A DNA stretch of 64,000 nt from Collinsella sp. AM18-10 (lineage in GTDB: Bacteria; Actinomycetota; Coriobacteriia; Coriobacteriales; Coriobacteriaceae), in NCBI RefSeq assembly GCF_003471585.1, contig NZ_QRJO01000003.1:1-64000 (forward strand), written 5' to 3'. The notes under the pieces are model-generated. The model had not been told where the DNA came from. It worked only from the letters and a program-made list of their open reading frames with translations, and did not search any database. Below are positions 25,494 to 33,296 of the stretch, piece after piece (position 1 is the stretch's first letter; every line of letters begins with the position of its first letter). A program made the translations under genes and the position numbers.

Positions 25494-26534
25494 TTGGTTC
25501 GACGTGGCTCGCATCCGCGACTTTCGGTGATCCTTGTGGTAGAAGGTTCGCCCAGCTATGCGATGCGTGCGCTCGAGAGTATCCAGAACCAAGACCTCTA
25601 CGATTTGCAGATTGTCGTTGTTTGCCGCGATGCTGCGCCCGGTGTGCGCCATTCGCTTCAAGTTGCTGCCGACAGGGACATCCATATTGATTTGATTGAC
25701 GTCGAGGACGCGAAGCGTGGCGCTTGTCTTCGCGCCGGTTTTGATGCCTCGCGCGGCTCTCAAATCATCGCCATGAACGCCGATGAGTGGTTTGCTCCGC
25801 AGACCCTTTCCAAGATGGTCGATATCGCGTGCGATACTGCGGCAGACATTGTGCTCCCCTCGGTGTCGCTCGATCGATACGATGCGCACCGCGAGCGTCA
25901 TTCGCGCGTCTTGGATGCTGCCTCTATTGCCATAGAAGACGAGTCTTCTATGGTGACTGGGCTGCCCCAGTTGATTTTAGGCGGCCTAGTCGCTCAGACC
26001 TCTGGCGTGATGTATAGCCGTCCGCTGTTTGAGGCATGCCTGTCGCGCGGCAAGGCGTACCGTACGGTTGAGTTTATGGCTTATGCGCTCTCGCAGGCAC
26101 GATTCGTGTCCGGCTGCGGCGACGCTTGTTTCCACGCGGTGGCACCTAAGCTTACAGATGCCTTTGATCCCACCATGTATGCCAGGATATCCGATGACAC
26201 TCGAGCGCTCGACGAGCTTGCGGACTCACTCTCGGAAGCAGATAGCGGTGGTCGGCTCAAGCTGGCAAGCCAAAAGTTCTACTTTGCCGGACTGGTCGCC
26301 TGCATCGAGAATTTGTGTCTGAGCCCGCATGGAGTGTCGTCAATCGAGCGTTCCGCCCGCATGCGTGATATGCTCGAGGCGCCTCGAACCCGTCAGATGG
26401 TCGCCGCGCTCAAGGACAACCATCGGGGACTCGGTCTGTTGTTTGGGCCGATCGCCAGCGCCAAGCCTGCGCGCTGCGTGATGTGTACGCATCTGGCAGC
26501 TTTTCTTAACCGGACGGGCGCAAAAACCGCCTAA
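25494..26534 (+). CDS. Family 2-like glycosyltransferase
   Basis: 346 residues from a TTG preceded by GAGAGGA. N-terminal GT-A pattern: LSVILVVEGSPSYAMRALESIQNQDLYDLQIVVV then a DxD-like IIAMNADEWFAPQTLSKM (about 95-112). That is the layout of GT2 enzymes, but the DxD is reduced to NADE. The C-terminal half is unassigned and has no membrane helix. Cytoplasmic; substrate unknown. It stands alone between truA and argR. The 161-nt gap before it holds TTGACA at 25356-25361 without a clear -10. Confidence 0.65.
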   Translation: MVRRGSHPRLSVILVVEGSPSYAMRALESIQNQDLYDLQIVVVCRDAAPGVRHSLQVAADRDIHIDLIDVEDAKRGACLRAGFDASRGSQIIAMNADEWFAPQTLSKMVDIACDTAADIVLPSVSLDRYDAHRERHSRVLDAASIAIEDESSMVTGLPQLILGGLVAQTSGVMYSRPLFEACLSRGKAYRTVEFMAYALSQARFVSGCGDACFHAVAPKLTDAFDPTMYARISDDTRALDELADSLSEADSGGRLKLASQKFYFAGLVACIENLCLSPHGVSSIERSARMRDMLEAPRTRQMVAALKDNHRGLGLLFGPIASAKPARCVMCTHLAAFLNRTGAKTA

Positions 26535-26540
26535 ACGGCT

Positions 26541-26578
26541 CATTTCGAAACAAATTTGCATAGAATTGTTTCGAAATG
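26541..26578. promoter_or_regulatory. Inverted repeat before argR
   Basis: CATTTCGAAACAA (26541-26553) and TTGTTTCGAAATG (26566-26578) are perfectly complementary over 13 bp with a 12-nt AT-rich spacer. No T-tract follows, so an operator or dispersed palindrome is as likely as a terminator for the glycosyltransferase gene. Confidence 0.5.
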
Positions 26579-26666
26579 CGTTCTTATACGCAAAAGCCTT
26601 CAAATAGCGTTAAACTATTCAATCACTGATTGATTGTCTCCGCCATCTTTTGGAGAGAGGGTTTGT

Positions 26667-27104
26667 ATGGCTAAAAAACGCAATGGGCGCCAGGATGCCA
26701 TTAGAGATATTGTGCGCAATAAGGACGTCCGCACGCAGCGCGTGCTGGTCGATGAGCTCCGCGCTATGGGCTTTGATTGCACGCAGGCGACTGTCTCTCG
26801 CGATATTGCCGATATGGGGCTGCGTAAGCTCCCTGAGGGCATCTATGTTCTGGCAGAGGACCTGCACCTGCAGCGTATGGTTTCCGAGCTCGTAACGGGC
26901 GTTCTGCGCACCGATAATCTGGTTATGATCAAGGCTCAGCCTGGCACGGCTTCCGGCATCGCCGCCGCTGTTGATGCGGCAGAGCTGCCCGATGTGCTTG
27001 GCTCGCTTGCCGGCAACGATACGATTTTGGTTATTGCCCAGACGGCCGAGGACGGCGAGCGTCTTGAGGCGCTGATCAATAAGCTGAGCAATTCTCGCAA
27101 GTAG
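26667..27104 (+). CDS. argR: Arginine repressor
   Basis: 145 residues from the ATG at 26667 (AGAGAGG upstream). N-terminal winged helix with TQATVSRDIADMGLRKL, C-terminal hexamerisation/arginine-binding domain with PGTASGIAAAVDAAELPDVLGSLAGNDTILV. Normal length. Binds ARG boxes when arginine is present. No arginine biosynthesis genes adjoin it; it is followed by a terminator. Confidence 0.92.
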   Translation: MAKKRNGRQDAIRDIVRNKDVRTQRVLVDELRAMGFDCTQATVSRDIADMGLRKLPEGIYVLAEDLHLQRMVSELVTGVLRTDNLVMIKAQPGTASGIAAAVDAAELPDVLGSLAGNDTILVIAQTAEDGERLEALINKLSNSRK

Positions 27105-27155
27105 GCGTGCGGGTCGTGCGCTCGGCACTGCGTGCGCTGACATAGCGGCTTGTAA

Positions 27156-27188
27156 GGGGTATCGACGTTGGTCGGTACCCCCTTTTTT
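27156..27188 (+). terminator. Terminator after argR
   Basis: GGGGTATCGAC (27156-27166), GTTG loop, GTCGGTACCCC (27171-27181), then TTTTTT. One G-T pair in an 11-bp stem. Confidence 0.9.
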
Positions 27189-27231
27189 GTCTGCCGGTAT
27201 AAAGACCGCCCATCAGGTCGCTTCAAACTAA

Positions 27232-27270
27232 AAGGCCCCCGAGCAGTTCAATAGGCTGCTCGGGGGCCTT
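27232..27270 (-). terminator. Terminator of the penicillin-binding protein gene
   Basis: A 15-bp perfect stem (27232-27246 with 27256-27270; AAGGCCCCCGAGCAG) gives TTTTAG on the minus strand after the hairpin. It lies just downstream of the minus-strand gene that ends at 27293. Confidence 0.85.
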
Positions 27271-27292
27271 GTTGCTTATGGCCGGATGATTT

Positions 27293-29503
27293 CTAGCCGA
27301 CCGTATCGTCAGGCGTGGGTGAGGGGTCGGGAGTGGGCGTAGGCGTAGGCGTAGGCGTAGGCGTAGGCGTGCCGCCATCGCCGCCGGTCGAACCACCAGT
27401 GGAGCCGCCCGTCGAGCCACCGGTCGTACCGGTGCCGCCGGTGGTGTCGCCGCCCGTGGTCTCGGTGGTCGTGGTCGTCGTGGTAGTCGTCGTGGTGGTT
27501 TCCTCTTCGTCCTCGTTCTCGTCCTTGTCGTCGTTCTCCGTCTTCTTGGTGTTGTTGGTGCCGTAGAACTTCCAGACGCTGTTGTTCTTGTAGGTGGGCG
27601 CCGTTCCGGTCGCAAACTCCTCGCGCTCGGTACCGGTCAGAACGGTGTTCATAAACCGCTTAAAGACAGGCAGGTTGGTGCTGTCGCCCAGCAGGTCCGT
27701 GCCGTACTTTTGGATGGGGATCTCGCCCGCGGAATAGCCGGTCCACAGGGCGCACGCCAGCTGCGGGGTATAGCCGCAGAACCAAAGGTTGGTGGTGTTG
27801 TCGGTGGTGCCCGTCTTGCCGGCATAGGGCTGGTTGACACTCAAGGCGCCGGCAGCACCCGTACCGCTGCCCTTCATGACGCCGGACAGAACATCGGTGA
27901 CCGCGGCGGCCTCGCCCTCGGTAAGCACCTGTGAGGGATTGTCGGTGTGCTGGTACAGCACCGAACCGGTACGAGAATCAATCTCGGTGATGGCGATCGG
28001 CTGGCGATAGTAGCCGCCGTTGGCAAACGTCGCGTAGGCGGCGGCCATCTCGAGTGGCGAGATCGAGCCGGTGCCGAGCGTCATGACGGGAACGTCCTCG
28101 ATGTTGTCCTGGGCGGGGTCGATGCCGAGCTTTTTGACGAGCGAGATGATCTTGCTGTTGCCGACGGCTTCCGCCACCTGGATGTAGCCGGTGTTGGAGG
28201 AGTATGCCGTCGCCTGCTTAAGCGTGATGTTGCCGTAGCTCTGGTTGGCGTAATTTTGGACCTCGGTCGTGGTGCCCTTGGCCTTGAGCGGCGAGTTGCA
28301 GTTGAGGGTGACGTTGGGGTTCATGCCGTTTTGGATGGCAGTTGCCAGCGTAAAGGCCTTAAAGGTGGAGCCGACGGGACGCTTGGCCGTGGCATGGTTT
28401 ACGTGGTTCTCGTCGGCGTTGTAGTCGTAGCCGCCCACCATGCACTTGATGTAGCCGGTCTTGGGGTCGACGACGACCATGCCCATGTCCAGGCCGTCAA
28501 GCGAGAGCGTGTCGAGCTGCTCGCGGACGGCATTCTCTGCCACCTGCTGCATCGTGGGGTCGATGGTGGTCTTGACGGTTAGGCCGCCCTTAAAGAGCAC
28601 GTCGGTCGAGAACTCCTGCTCCAGCAGCTGCTTGACGTAGGAGACAAAGTAGGGCTGCGAGTATACGTCGACGCCGCTGCCCGAGATTTCGGTCACATTG
28701 AGGGTGATGGGTTCGGCCTGTGCGGCATCGTGCTCCTCCTGGGTGATGTGGCCCAGGCGCAACATGTTGTCGAGGACCTTGTTGCGACGGGACAGCGCCA
28801 GGTCGGGGTTGACCGTGGGGTCGTACTGCGAGGGCGAGTTGGGAAGGCCGATCAACAGCGCGGCCTCGCTCAGGGTGAGGTCGGCGGCGCTCTTGGACAG
28901 ATAGGTCTCGGCGGCGGCCTCGATACCGTAGGCGCCGTGGCCGTAATAGATGGTGTTGAGGTACATCATGAGGATCTCGTCTTTGGAGTACATGTCCTCC
29001 ATCTTGATGGCGATGTAGGCCTCGCGCACCTTACGCTCGATGGTCGAGTCGAACTGCTCCTCCTGCAGGATGGTGTTGCGCACAAGCTGCTGGGTGATCG
29101 TCGAGGCGCCTTCGTGTCCGCCGCCGAGGGTTGCCACCGCAGCACGCGCGATACCCCACAGGTCGATACCGCCGTGCTCGTAGAAGCGCTCGTCCTCGAC
29201 GTCAACGGTGCCTTGCAGCACGTAGGGGGAGACCTCGTCCTTGGTGATAGACTTGCGGTTTTGCGTGTAGAAGCTCGCGATCTTGTTGCCGTTGCAGTCG
29301 ACGATCTCGGTGGGCTCGCTCACCAGATACGCGTTGGCGTCGGTGTAGTCGGGCAGATCGGACAGCCAGCGGTTGACGTTGCCGACCATGCCGATGCCAA
29401 ATGCCACGCCCGCAATCAGCAGAAAGCCCAAAAACGAGAGCAGGATTATGGGCAGAGCATGCGTCTTTGAACGGCTGCGTCCCTGTCGTTGGCGAGGACC
29501 CAT
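27293..29503 (-). CDS. Class A penicillin-binding protein (bifunctional glycosyltransferase/transpeptidase)
   Basis: 736 residues from the ATG at 29503, which follows CTGGAGG; an open extension upstream is not translated by any visible site. A basic tail (RQRQGRSRSK) and one membrane helix (about 18-42) anchor it. The glycosyltransferase domain has DVEDERFYEHGGIDLWGI and GGHEGASTITQQLVRN. The transpeptidase domain has the active-site serine in RPVGSTFKAF, SSN in AYSSNTGY and KTGTT. Polymerises and crosslinks peptidoglycan outside the membrane. The C-terminal 110 residues are low complexity: an acid/Lys stretch, a run of Thr, Gly-Gly-Ser/Thr repeats, and a (PT)n tail encoded by a tandem hexamer. 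Confidence 0.93.
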   Translation of the reverse strand: MGPRQRQGRSRSKTHALPIILLSFLGFLLIAGVAFGIGMVGNVNRWLSDLPDYTDANAYLVSEPTEIVDCNGNKIASFYTQNRKSITKDEVSPYVLQGTVDVEDERFYEHGGIDLWGIARAAVATLGGGHEGASTITQQLVRNTILQEEQFDSTIERKVREAYIAIKMEDMYSKDEILMMYLNTIYYGHGAYGIEAAAETYLSKSAADLTLSEAALLIGLPNSPSQYDPTVNPDLALSRRNKVLDNMLRLGHITQEEHDAAQAEPITLNVTEISGSGVDVYSQPYFVSYVKQLLEQEFSTDVLFKGGLTVKTTIDPTMQQVAENAVREQLDTLSLDGLDMGMVVVDPKTGYIKCMVGGYDYNADENHVNHATAKRPVGSTFKAFTLATAIQNGMNPNVTLNCNSPLKAKGTTTEVQNYANQSYGNITLKQATAYSSNTGYIQVAEAVGNSKIISLVKKLGIDPAQDNIEDVPVMTLGTGSISPLEMAAAYATFANGGYYRQPIAITEIDSRTGSVLYQHTDNPSQVLTEGEAAAVTDVLSGVMKGSGTGAAGALSVNQPYAGKTGTTDNTTNLWFCGYTPQLACALWTGYSAGEIPIQKYGTDLLGDSTNLPVFKRFMNTVLTGTEREEFATGTAPTYKNNSVWKFYGTNNTKKTENDDKDENEDEEETTTTTTTTTTTTETTGGDTTGGTGTTGGSTGGSTGGSTGGDGGTPTPTPTPTPTPTPDPSPTPDDTVG

Positions 29504-29665
29504 ATATTGACCTCCAGGTATGTCGTGCCGGACGGCGGATGTGCCGTCGGGGCAGGATGGACATAAGTTATTACACGATAAACCAATCGGGGCACGCAGG
29601 GCCTCGTGTATGCTGGTTGGCAGCAATTTTCAGAGTGAAAGCACACCTTGGCAAGGAGTTTACCG

Positions 29666-31642
29666 ATGGCGATTCGGCCGATGGAACCGAGCGGACAATG
29701 CGAAAGCGAGTTGGCGGCGGCTGGAGTGGCGCTGCCCGAACTGCTGGCGCCTGCTGGCGGGCTCGACCAGATGCTCGCGGCGATTGCGGCGGGTGCCGAT
29801 GCCATCTATGCGGGGCTGGACGGATTCAACGCTCGAGTGAGCGCACATGGCTTTAGCGATGATGAGTTCGCGCGCGGTTGTGCCGTGGCCCATGCCCATG
29901 GCGTGCGTGTGTACGTGACGCTCAACGTGTTCGTGTTCGATGATGAGCTTGCCGACGCCGTGGCGTTGGGGGCGCATGCACATGCGTTGGGTGCCGATGC
30001 GCTGATTGTGGCAGATGCCGGGCTGGCTTGCGCGCTTCGTGCGGCGATTCCGGGGGTCGAGATTCACCTGTCCACTCAGGCGGGCGCTCATAGCGAGGGT
30101 GCCGTGCAGTTGGCTGCCAAGGAGTTGGGCGTTGAGCGCGTGACGACGGCGCGCGAGCTGAGCGTGGCGGAGATTGGGGCGCTTTGCGCTACTGGCGTTC
30201 CCATCGAGGTGTTCTGTCACGGCGCTATTTGCATTGGATACTCGGGTGCGTGTGAGTTTTCGGCCCTTCGACGTGGCCGTTCTGCGATGCGCGGCGACTG
30301 CACGCAACCGTGCCGTCTATCCTATGACTTGGTGGACGAGGCGGGGCAGAGTGTTGTCTCTGTCGAAGGGGATCGCCTGCTTTGTCCGCGTGACTATCTG
30401 GGTATCGCGCATCTGCCCGAGCTTGTTGCCGCCGGCGTGGCATCGCTCAAGATCGAGGGCCGCATGAAGAATCCCGACTACGTCTTTAACGTGGTGAGGG
30501 TGTGGCGTCGGGCGCTCGATATGCTGCGCGACGGCGCATGGGATGCCGATGCGGTGCCGGCGCTTGAGCGCGAGCTGGGAAGGTCGTTCAACCGCGGCTT
30601 TACCGATGCGTATCTGCGGGGCCGTTCGGGCGCCGGGCTCATGAGCTTTGAGCGCGCGATCAACCAGGGCGTGCGCGTGGGCCACTTGGTGGCGGTGGGT
30701 CACGAAGAGGTGACGGTTGAGCTTGATGCCGCCGTGGCGGCGGGCGATACGCTCGAGATCCGATTTTACCCGGGTGCCGACGCGCGTCCCGATGTGCCCA
30801 AGCGCTGGCCGCAGGTGCCTTGCCCCGTGGATGCCGCGGCGGGAGAGCGCATCGTCGTGCATTGCAAACGCAAGGTGGACGCGGGCTGCGAGGTCTATTT
30901 GATTCGTAGCGCCGGCGTGCTGGGGCAGACGGCAACGGTGTTGGAGCGCATGCGGGCCGAGGCAGATGCGGTCGCGCCTGTTGAGCGCTCCGTTGAGGTG
31001 TTGCCGTTTGAGGGCGTTCTGGCAGATGGCGATGTACCGACGGAGTTGGCGGAGTCGGCGGAGCCGGCAAAGCGTGAGGCTTTTGCCCGTATGGTCTTTG
31101 CCTGGGAGCTGATGGATGTGGATCCGCGCGATGAGCGGGATCTGTCCGATGCGACGGTGGTGCTCGACGAAGTGTGCCGCGCAGGTGACGCCGAGCGGAC
31201 TCGAGCGCTCATGCAACGTGCCGGGCGCGTTGTCTGCCGCAACCTGGGGCAGGTGGCGATGGCCCGCGAGTTGGGCACGGCGTTTGACGTGGCGGCGCCG
31301 GTGTTCTGTGCCAATCGGGCCACGCTTGCTTGGCTGCGCGGGCTTGGTGCGGGGTGGATATACTTGCCTGCCGAGTTGCTCGGCAATGATAGGGAGCGTA
31401 TTGCCGAGCTGGCTGCTGAACCCGGCGTCTTGGGTCCGGTCGACGCCGACCGTCCCGAGCTCATGGTGTGCGAGCACTGCCTGCTGACCGCCGAGGGCGT
31501 CTGCGCCACCGATGCGACGGGACAGGTCCGTTGCCGCGGCTGCTTGCGTCGTCGGCAGGTGCGCTATCTGGTCGAGCGTGACGGCACGCGTCTGCCAGTT
31601 GCCATCGACGCATGCGGCAGGACGAGGATTTTCCTGTCGTAG
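29666..31642 (+). CDS. Peptidase U32 family protein (RlhA/YdcP-like)
   Basis: 658 residues from the ATG at 29666 (AAGGAG upstream). The N-terminal TIM-barrel-like U32 domain has LLAPAGGLDQMLAAIAAGADAIYAGL and VTLNVFVFDDEL. The family signature is EVFCHGAICIGYSGACEFS, followed by RGDCTQPCRLSYDL and LCPRDYLGIAHLPEL. The C-terminal half has further cysteines (CEHCLL, CRGCLRR) that may hold a metal. U32 proteins include RlhA, which hydroxylates 23S rRNA C2501, and other tRNA/rRNA hydroxylases; despite the name few are proven proteases. The grouped cysteines fit an iron-sulfur cluster. Divergent from the penicillin-binding protein gene. Confidence 0.82.
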   Translation: MAIRPMEPSGQCESELAAAGVALPELLAPAGGLDQMLAAIAAGADAIYAGLDGFNARVSAHGFSDDEFARGCAVAHAHGVRVYVTLNVFVFDDELADAVALGAHAHALGADALIVADAGLACALRAAIPGVEIHLSTQAGAHSEGAVQLAAKELGVERVTTARELSVAEIGALCATGVPIEVFCHGAICIGYSGACEFSALRRGRSAMRGDCTQPCRLSYDLVDEAGQSVVSVEGDRLLCPRDYLGIAHLPELVAAGVASLKIEGRMKNPDYVFNVVRVWRRALDMLRDGAWDADAVPALERELGRSFNRGFTDAYLRGRSGAGLMSFERAINQGVRVGHLVAVGHEEVTVELDAAVAAGDTLEIRFYPGADARPDVPKRWPQVPCPVDAAAGERIVVHCKRKVDAGCEVYLIRSAGVLGQTATVLERMRAEADAVAPVERSVEVLPFEGVLADGDVPTELAESAEPAKREAFARMVFAWELMDVDPRDERDLSDATVVLDEVCRAGDAERTRALMQRAGRVVCRNLGQVAMARELGTAFDVAAPVFCANRATLAWLRGLGAGWIYLPAELLGNDRERIAELAAEPGVLGPVDADRPELMVCEHCLLTAEGVCATDATGQVRCRGCLRRRQVRYLVERDGTRLPVAIDACGRTRIFLS

Positions 31643-31738
31643 GTGCCGCGTCGCGTCAGTTTGTTATCATAAGAGAGTTTATGGACTTCCAGCACCGCCG
31701 TTTTCGGCGAGGGTGCTATAGCAAAAGGAGGATACCCA

Positions 31739-32950
31739 ATGCTGTCTGTTGACGAGCAAATGCGTATCATCACCTCGGGCGCCGCGCAGATCGTCCCCGA
31801 GGCCGACCTTCGCAAGAAGCTTGAGAAGGGCGAGCCCCTCAACATCAAGCTCGGCGTCGATCCCACCAGCCCCGACCTGCATCTGGGCCATGCCGTGCCG
31901 CTGCGCAAGATGCGTCAGTTCCAGGACCTGGGCCACAACGTCACCCTCATCATCGGCAACGGTACCGCGCTGATTGGCGACCCTTCGGGCAAGAATTCCA
32001 CCCGTCCGCAGCTTTCGCAGGAGCAGATCGAGGCCAATGCCGAGACCTACGTGAGCCAGGCCATGAAGATCCTGGATCCCGAGAAGACCACCATCGTGCA
32101 CAACGGCGACTGGATCTTGTCGATGGATCTGGCCGGTCTGCTGCAGGTGTGCTCCAAGTTCACCGTCGCCCGTATTCTTGAGCGCGATGACTTTACCAAG
32201 CGCTACCAGTCTCAGACGCCGATCGCCCTGCATGAGTTCCTGTATCCCGTGATGCAGGCATACGATTCGGTCATGATTAAGGCTGACGTGGAGATGGGCG
32301 GCACCGATCAGCTCTTCAACCTGCTCGCCGGCCGTGAGCTCATGGAGAAGATGGGCATGGAGCCCCAGATCGCGCTCACCATGCCGCTGCTCGAGGGTAC
32401 CGATGGCGTCCGTAAGATGTCCAAGTCCTACGGTAACTACATCGGCCTGACCGACGCGCCCAAGGATATGTTCGGCAAGACCATGTCCATCCCCGACGAG
32501 ATGATCGGCAAGTACTATCGTCTGGCGAGCTCGCTCACCCCGGCCGAGGTCGACAAGATCGACGCTGCTCTGGCCGACGGCTCTGCCGATCCCTATGAGC
32601 TCAAGCGCGCTCTGGGCCGCGACCTGTGCGACACCTACCACGGCGCCGGTGCCGGCGACGAGGCTCAGGCCGAGTTCGACCGCGTGTTCAAGGAGGGCCA
32701 GCTCGCCGACTTTCCCGAGAAGCATGTTGAGCTGACTGTTAACGACGAGGGCCAGATCTATCTCGCCGGCCTGCTCAAGGACCTGGGTCTTTCGGCCAGC
32801 GCCGGCCAGGCCCGTCGCGACATCGACGGCGGCGGCGTCAAGATTAACGGCAAGGCCGTGGCTCCCAAGAGCTACAACATCGACCCCAGCGCCCTCAAGC
32901 TGGGCGACACCCTCTCCGTGGGCAAGCGCAAGGGCTTCAAGCTTATTTAG
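31739..32950 (+). CDS. tyrS: Tyrosyl-tRNA synthetase
   Basis: 403 residues, ATG after AAAGGAGG. Class I motifs: PDLHLGHAVPLRKM (HIGH) and RKMSKSYGNYI (KMSKS). The C-terminal S4 domain is SASAGQARRDIDGGGVKINGK. Sequence style is that of the TyrRS2/TyrZ branch. The leader has a hairpin (AGCACC/GGTGCT enclosing GCCG-TTTT-CGGC, 31691-31717) just before the ribosome-binding site but no T-box features. A 12-bp hairpin overlaps the stop codon. Confidence 0.94.
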   Translation: MLSVDEQMRIITSGAAQIVPEADLRKKLEKGEPLNIKLGVDPTSPDLHLGHAVPLRKMRQFQDLGHNVTLIIGNGTALIGDPSGKNSTRPQLSQEQIEANAETYVSQAMKILDPEKTTIVHNGDWILSMDLAGLLQVCSKFTVARILERDDFTKRYQSQTPIALHEFLYPVMQAYDSVMIKADVEMGGTDQLFNLLAGRELMEKMGMEPQIALTMPLLEGTDGVRKMSKSYGNYIGLTDAPKDMFGKTMSIPDEMIGKYYRLASSLTPAEVDKIDAALADGSADPYELKRALGRDLCDTYHGAGAGDEAQAEFDRVFKEGQLADFPEKHVELTVNDEGQIYLAGLLKDLGLSASAGQARRDIDGGGVKINGKAVAPKSYNIDPSALKLGDTLSVGKRKGFKLI

Positions 32951-32977
32951 TTACGCGGTTTTACCAAACCGCGTAAC
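32950..32977 (+). terminator. Hairpin at the tyrS stop codon
   Basis: GTTACGCGGTTT (32950-32961), TACC loop, AAACCGCGTAAC (32966-32977): 12 perfect pairs starting at the last base of the stop codon. No T-tract follows, so it may act as an mRNA-end stabiliser rather than a terminator. Confidence 0.5.
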
Positions 32978-33076
32978 CGGCCGACGCTGCGCGGGCCGCA
33001 TTTGGACAATCTGACGTTCAACTTCAAGGGCGCGACCAGAAGGTCAGCGCCCTTTCGTTTCACGTCACCTTGTCTC

Positions 33077-33181
33077 GGCACTCATTGGGGACAGACTTAA
33101 ATGAGTGCCCGCGGAATGAGAGTGGATAATCTCCCGTTTTTGGCCTGTTTGCGGGCTCAAAGTGGGAGATTATCCACTCTC
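33077..33181. repeat. Two adjacent palindromic elements before ade
   Basis: First: GGCACTCATT (33077-33086) with AATGAGTGCC (33100-33109), loop containing GGGGACAGACTT. Second: GAGAGTGGATAATCTCCC (33118-33135) with its exact complement at 33164-33181, an 18-bp arm and 28-nt loop. They fill most of the 346-nt gap between tyrS and ade; the rest of the gap holds a possible promoter (TACAAT, 33223-33228) and a leader hairpin. Confidence 0.7.
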
Positions 33182-33241
33182 GTCATTTGCAAGGGGTGTA
33201 TTCCCGACCTTCCGTTTGGGCATACAATGGCTATTGGCTTA

Positions 33242-33277
33242 CTGCGGTGAAGGCTCGTCCGCTCCGCAGCTTTTTTC
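33242..33277 (+). terminator. Terminator-like hairpin in the ade leader
   Basis: CTGCGG (33242-33247) pairs with CCGCAG (33264-33269), followed by C and TTTTTT, ending 20 nt before the ade start codon and just before its ribosome-binding site (AAAGGAG). A candidate -10 lies at 33223-33228, so a transcript would meet this hairpin almost at once: a possible attenuator. Confidence 0.5.
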
Positions 33278-33296
33278 TACAGTTAAAGGAGTATGT

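Noticed and set aside
31643..31738. T-box leader before tyrS
   Set aside because: The leader is under 100 nt and lacks a T-box sequence and antiterminator; it has just one small hairpin.
33182..33296. Purine riboswitch before ade
   Set aside because: No conserved three-way junction core or loop-loop motif is visible; only a simple hairpin with a T-run.
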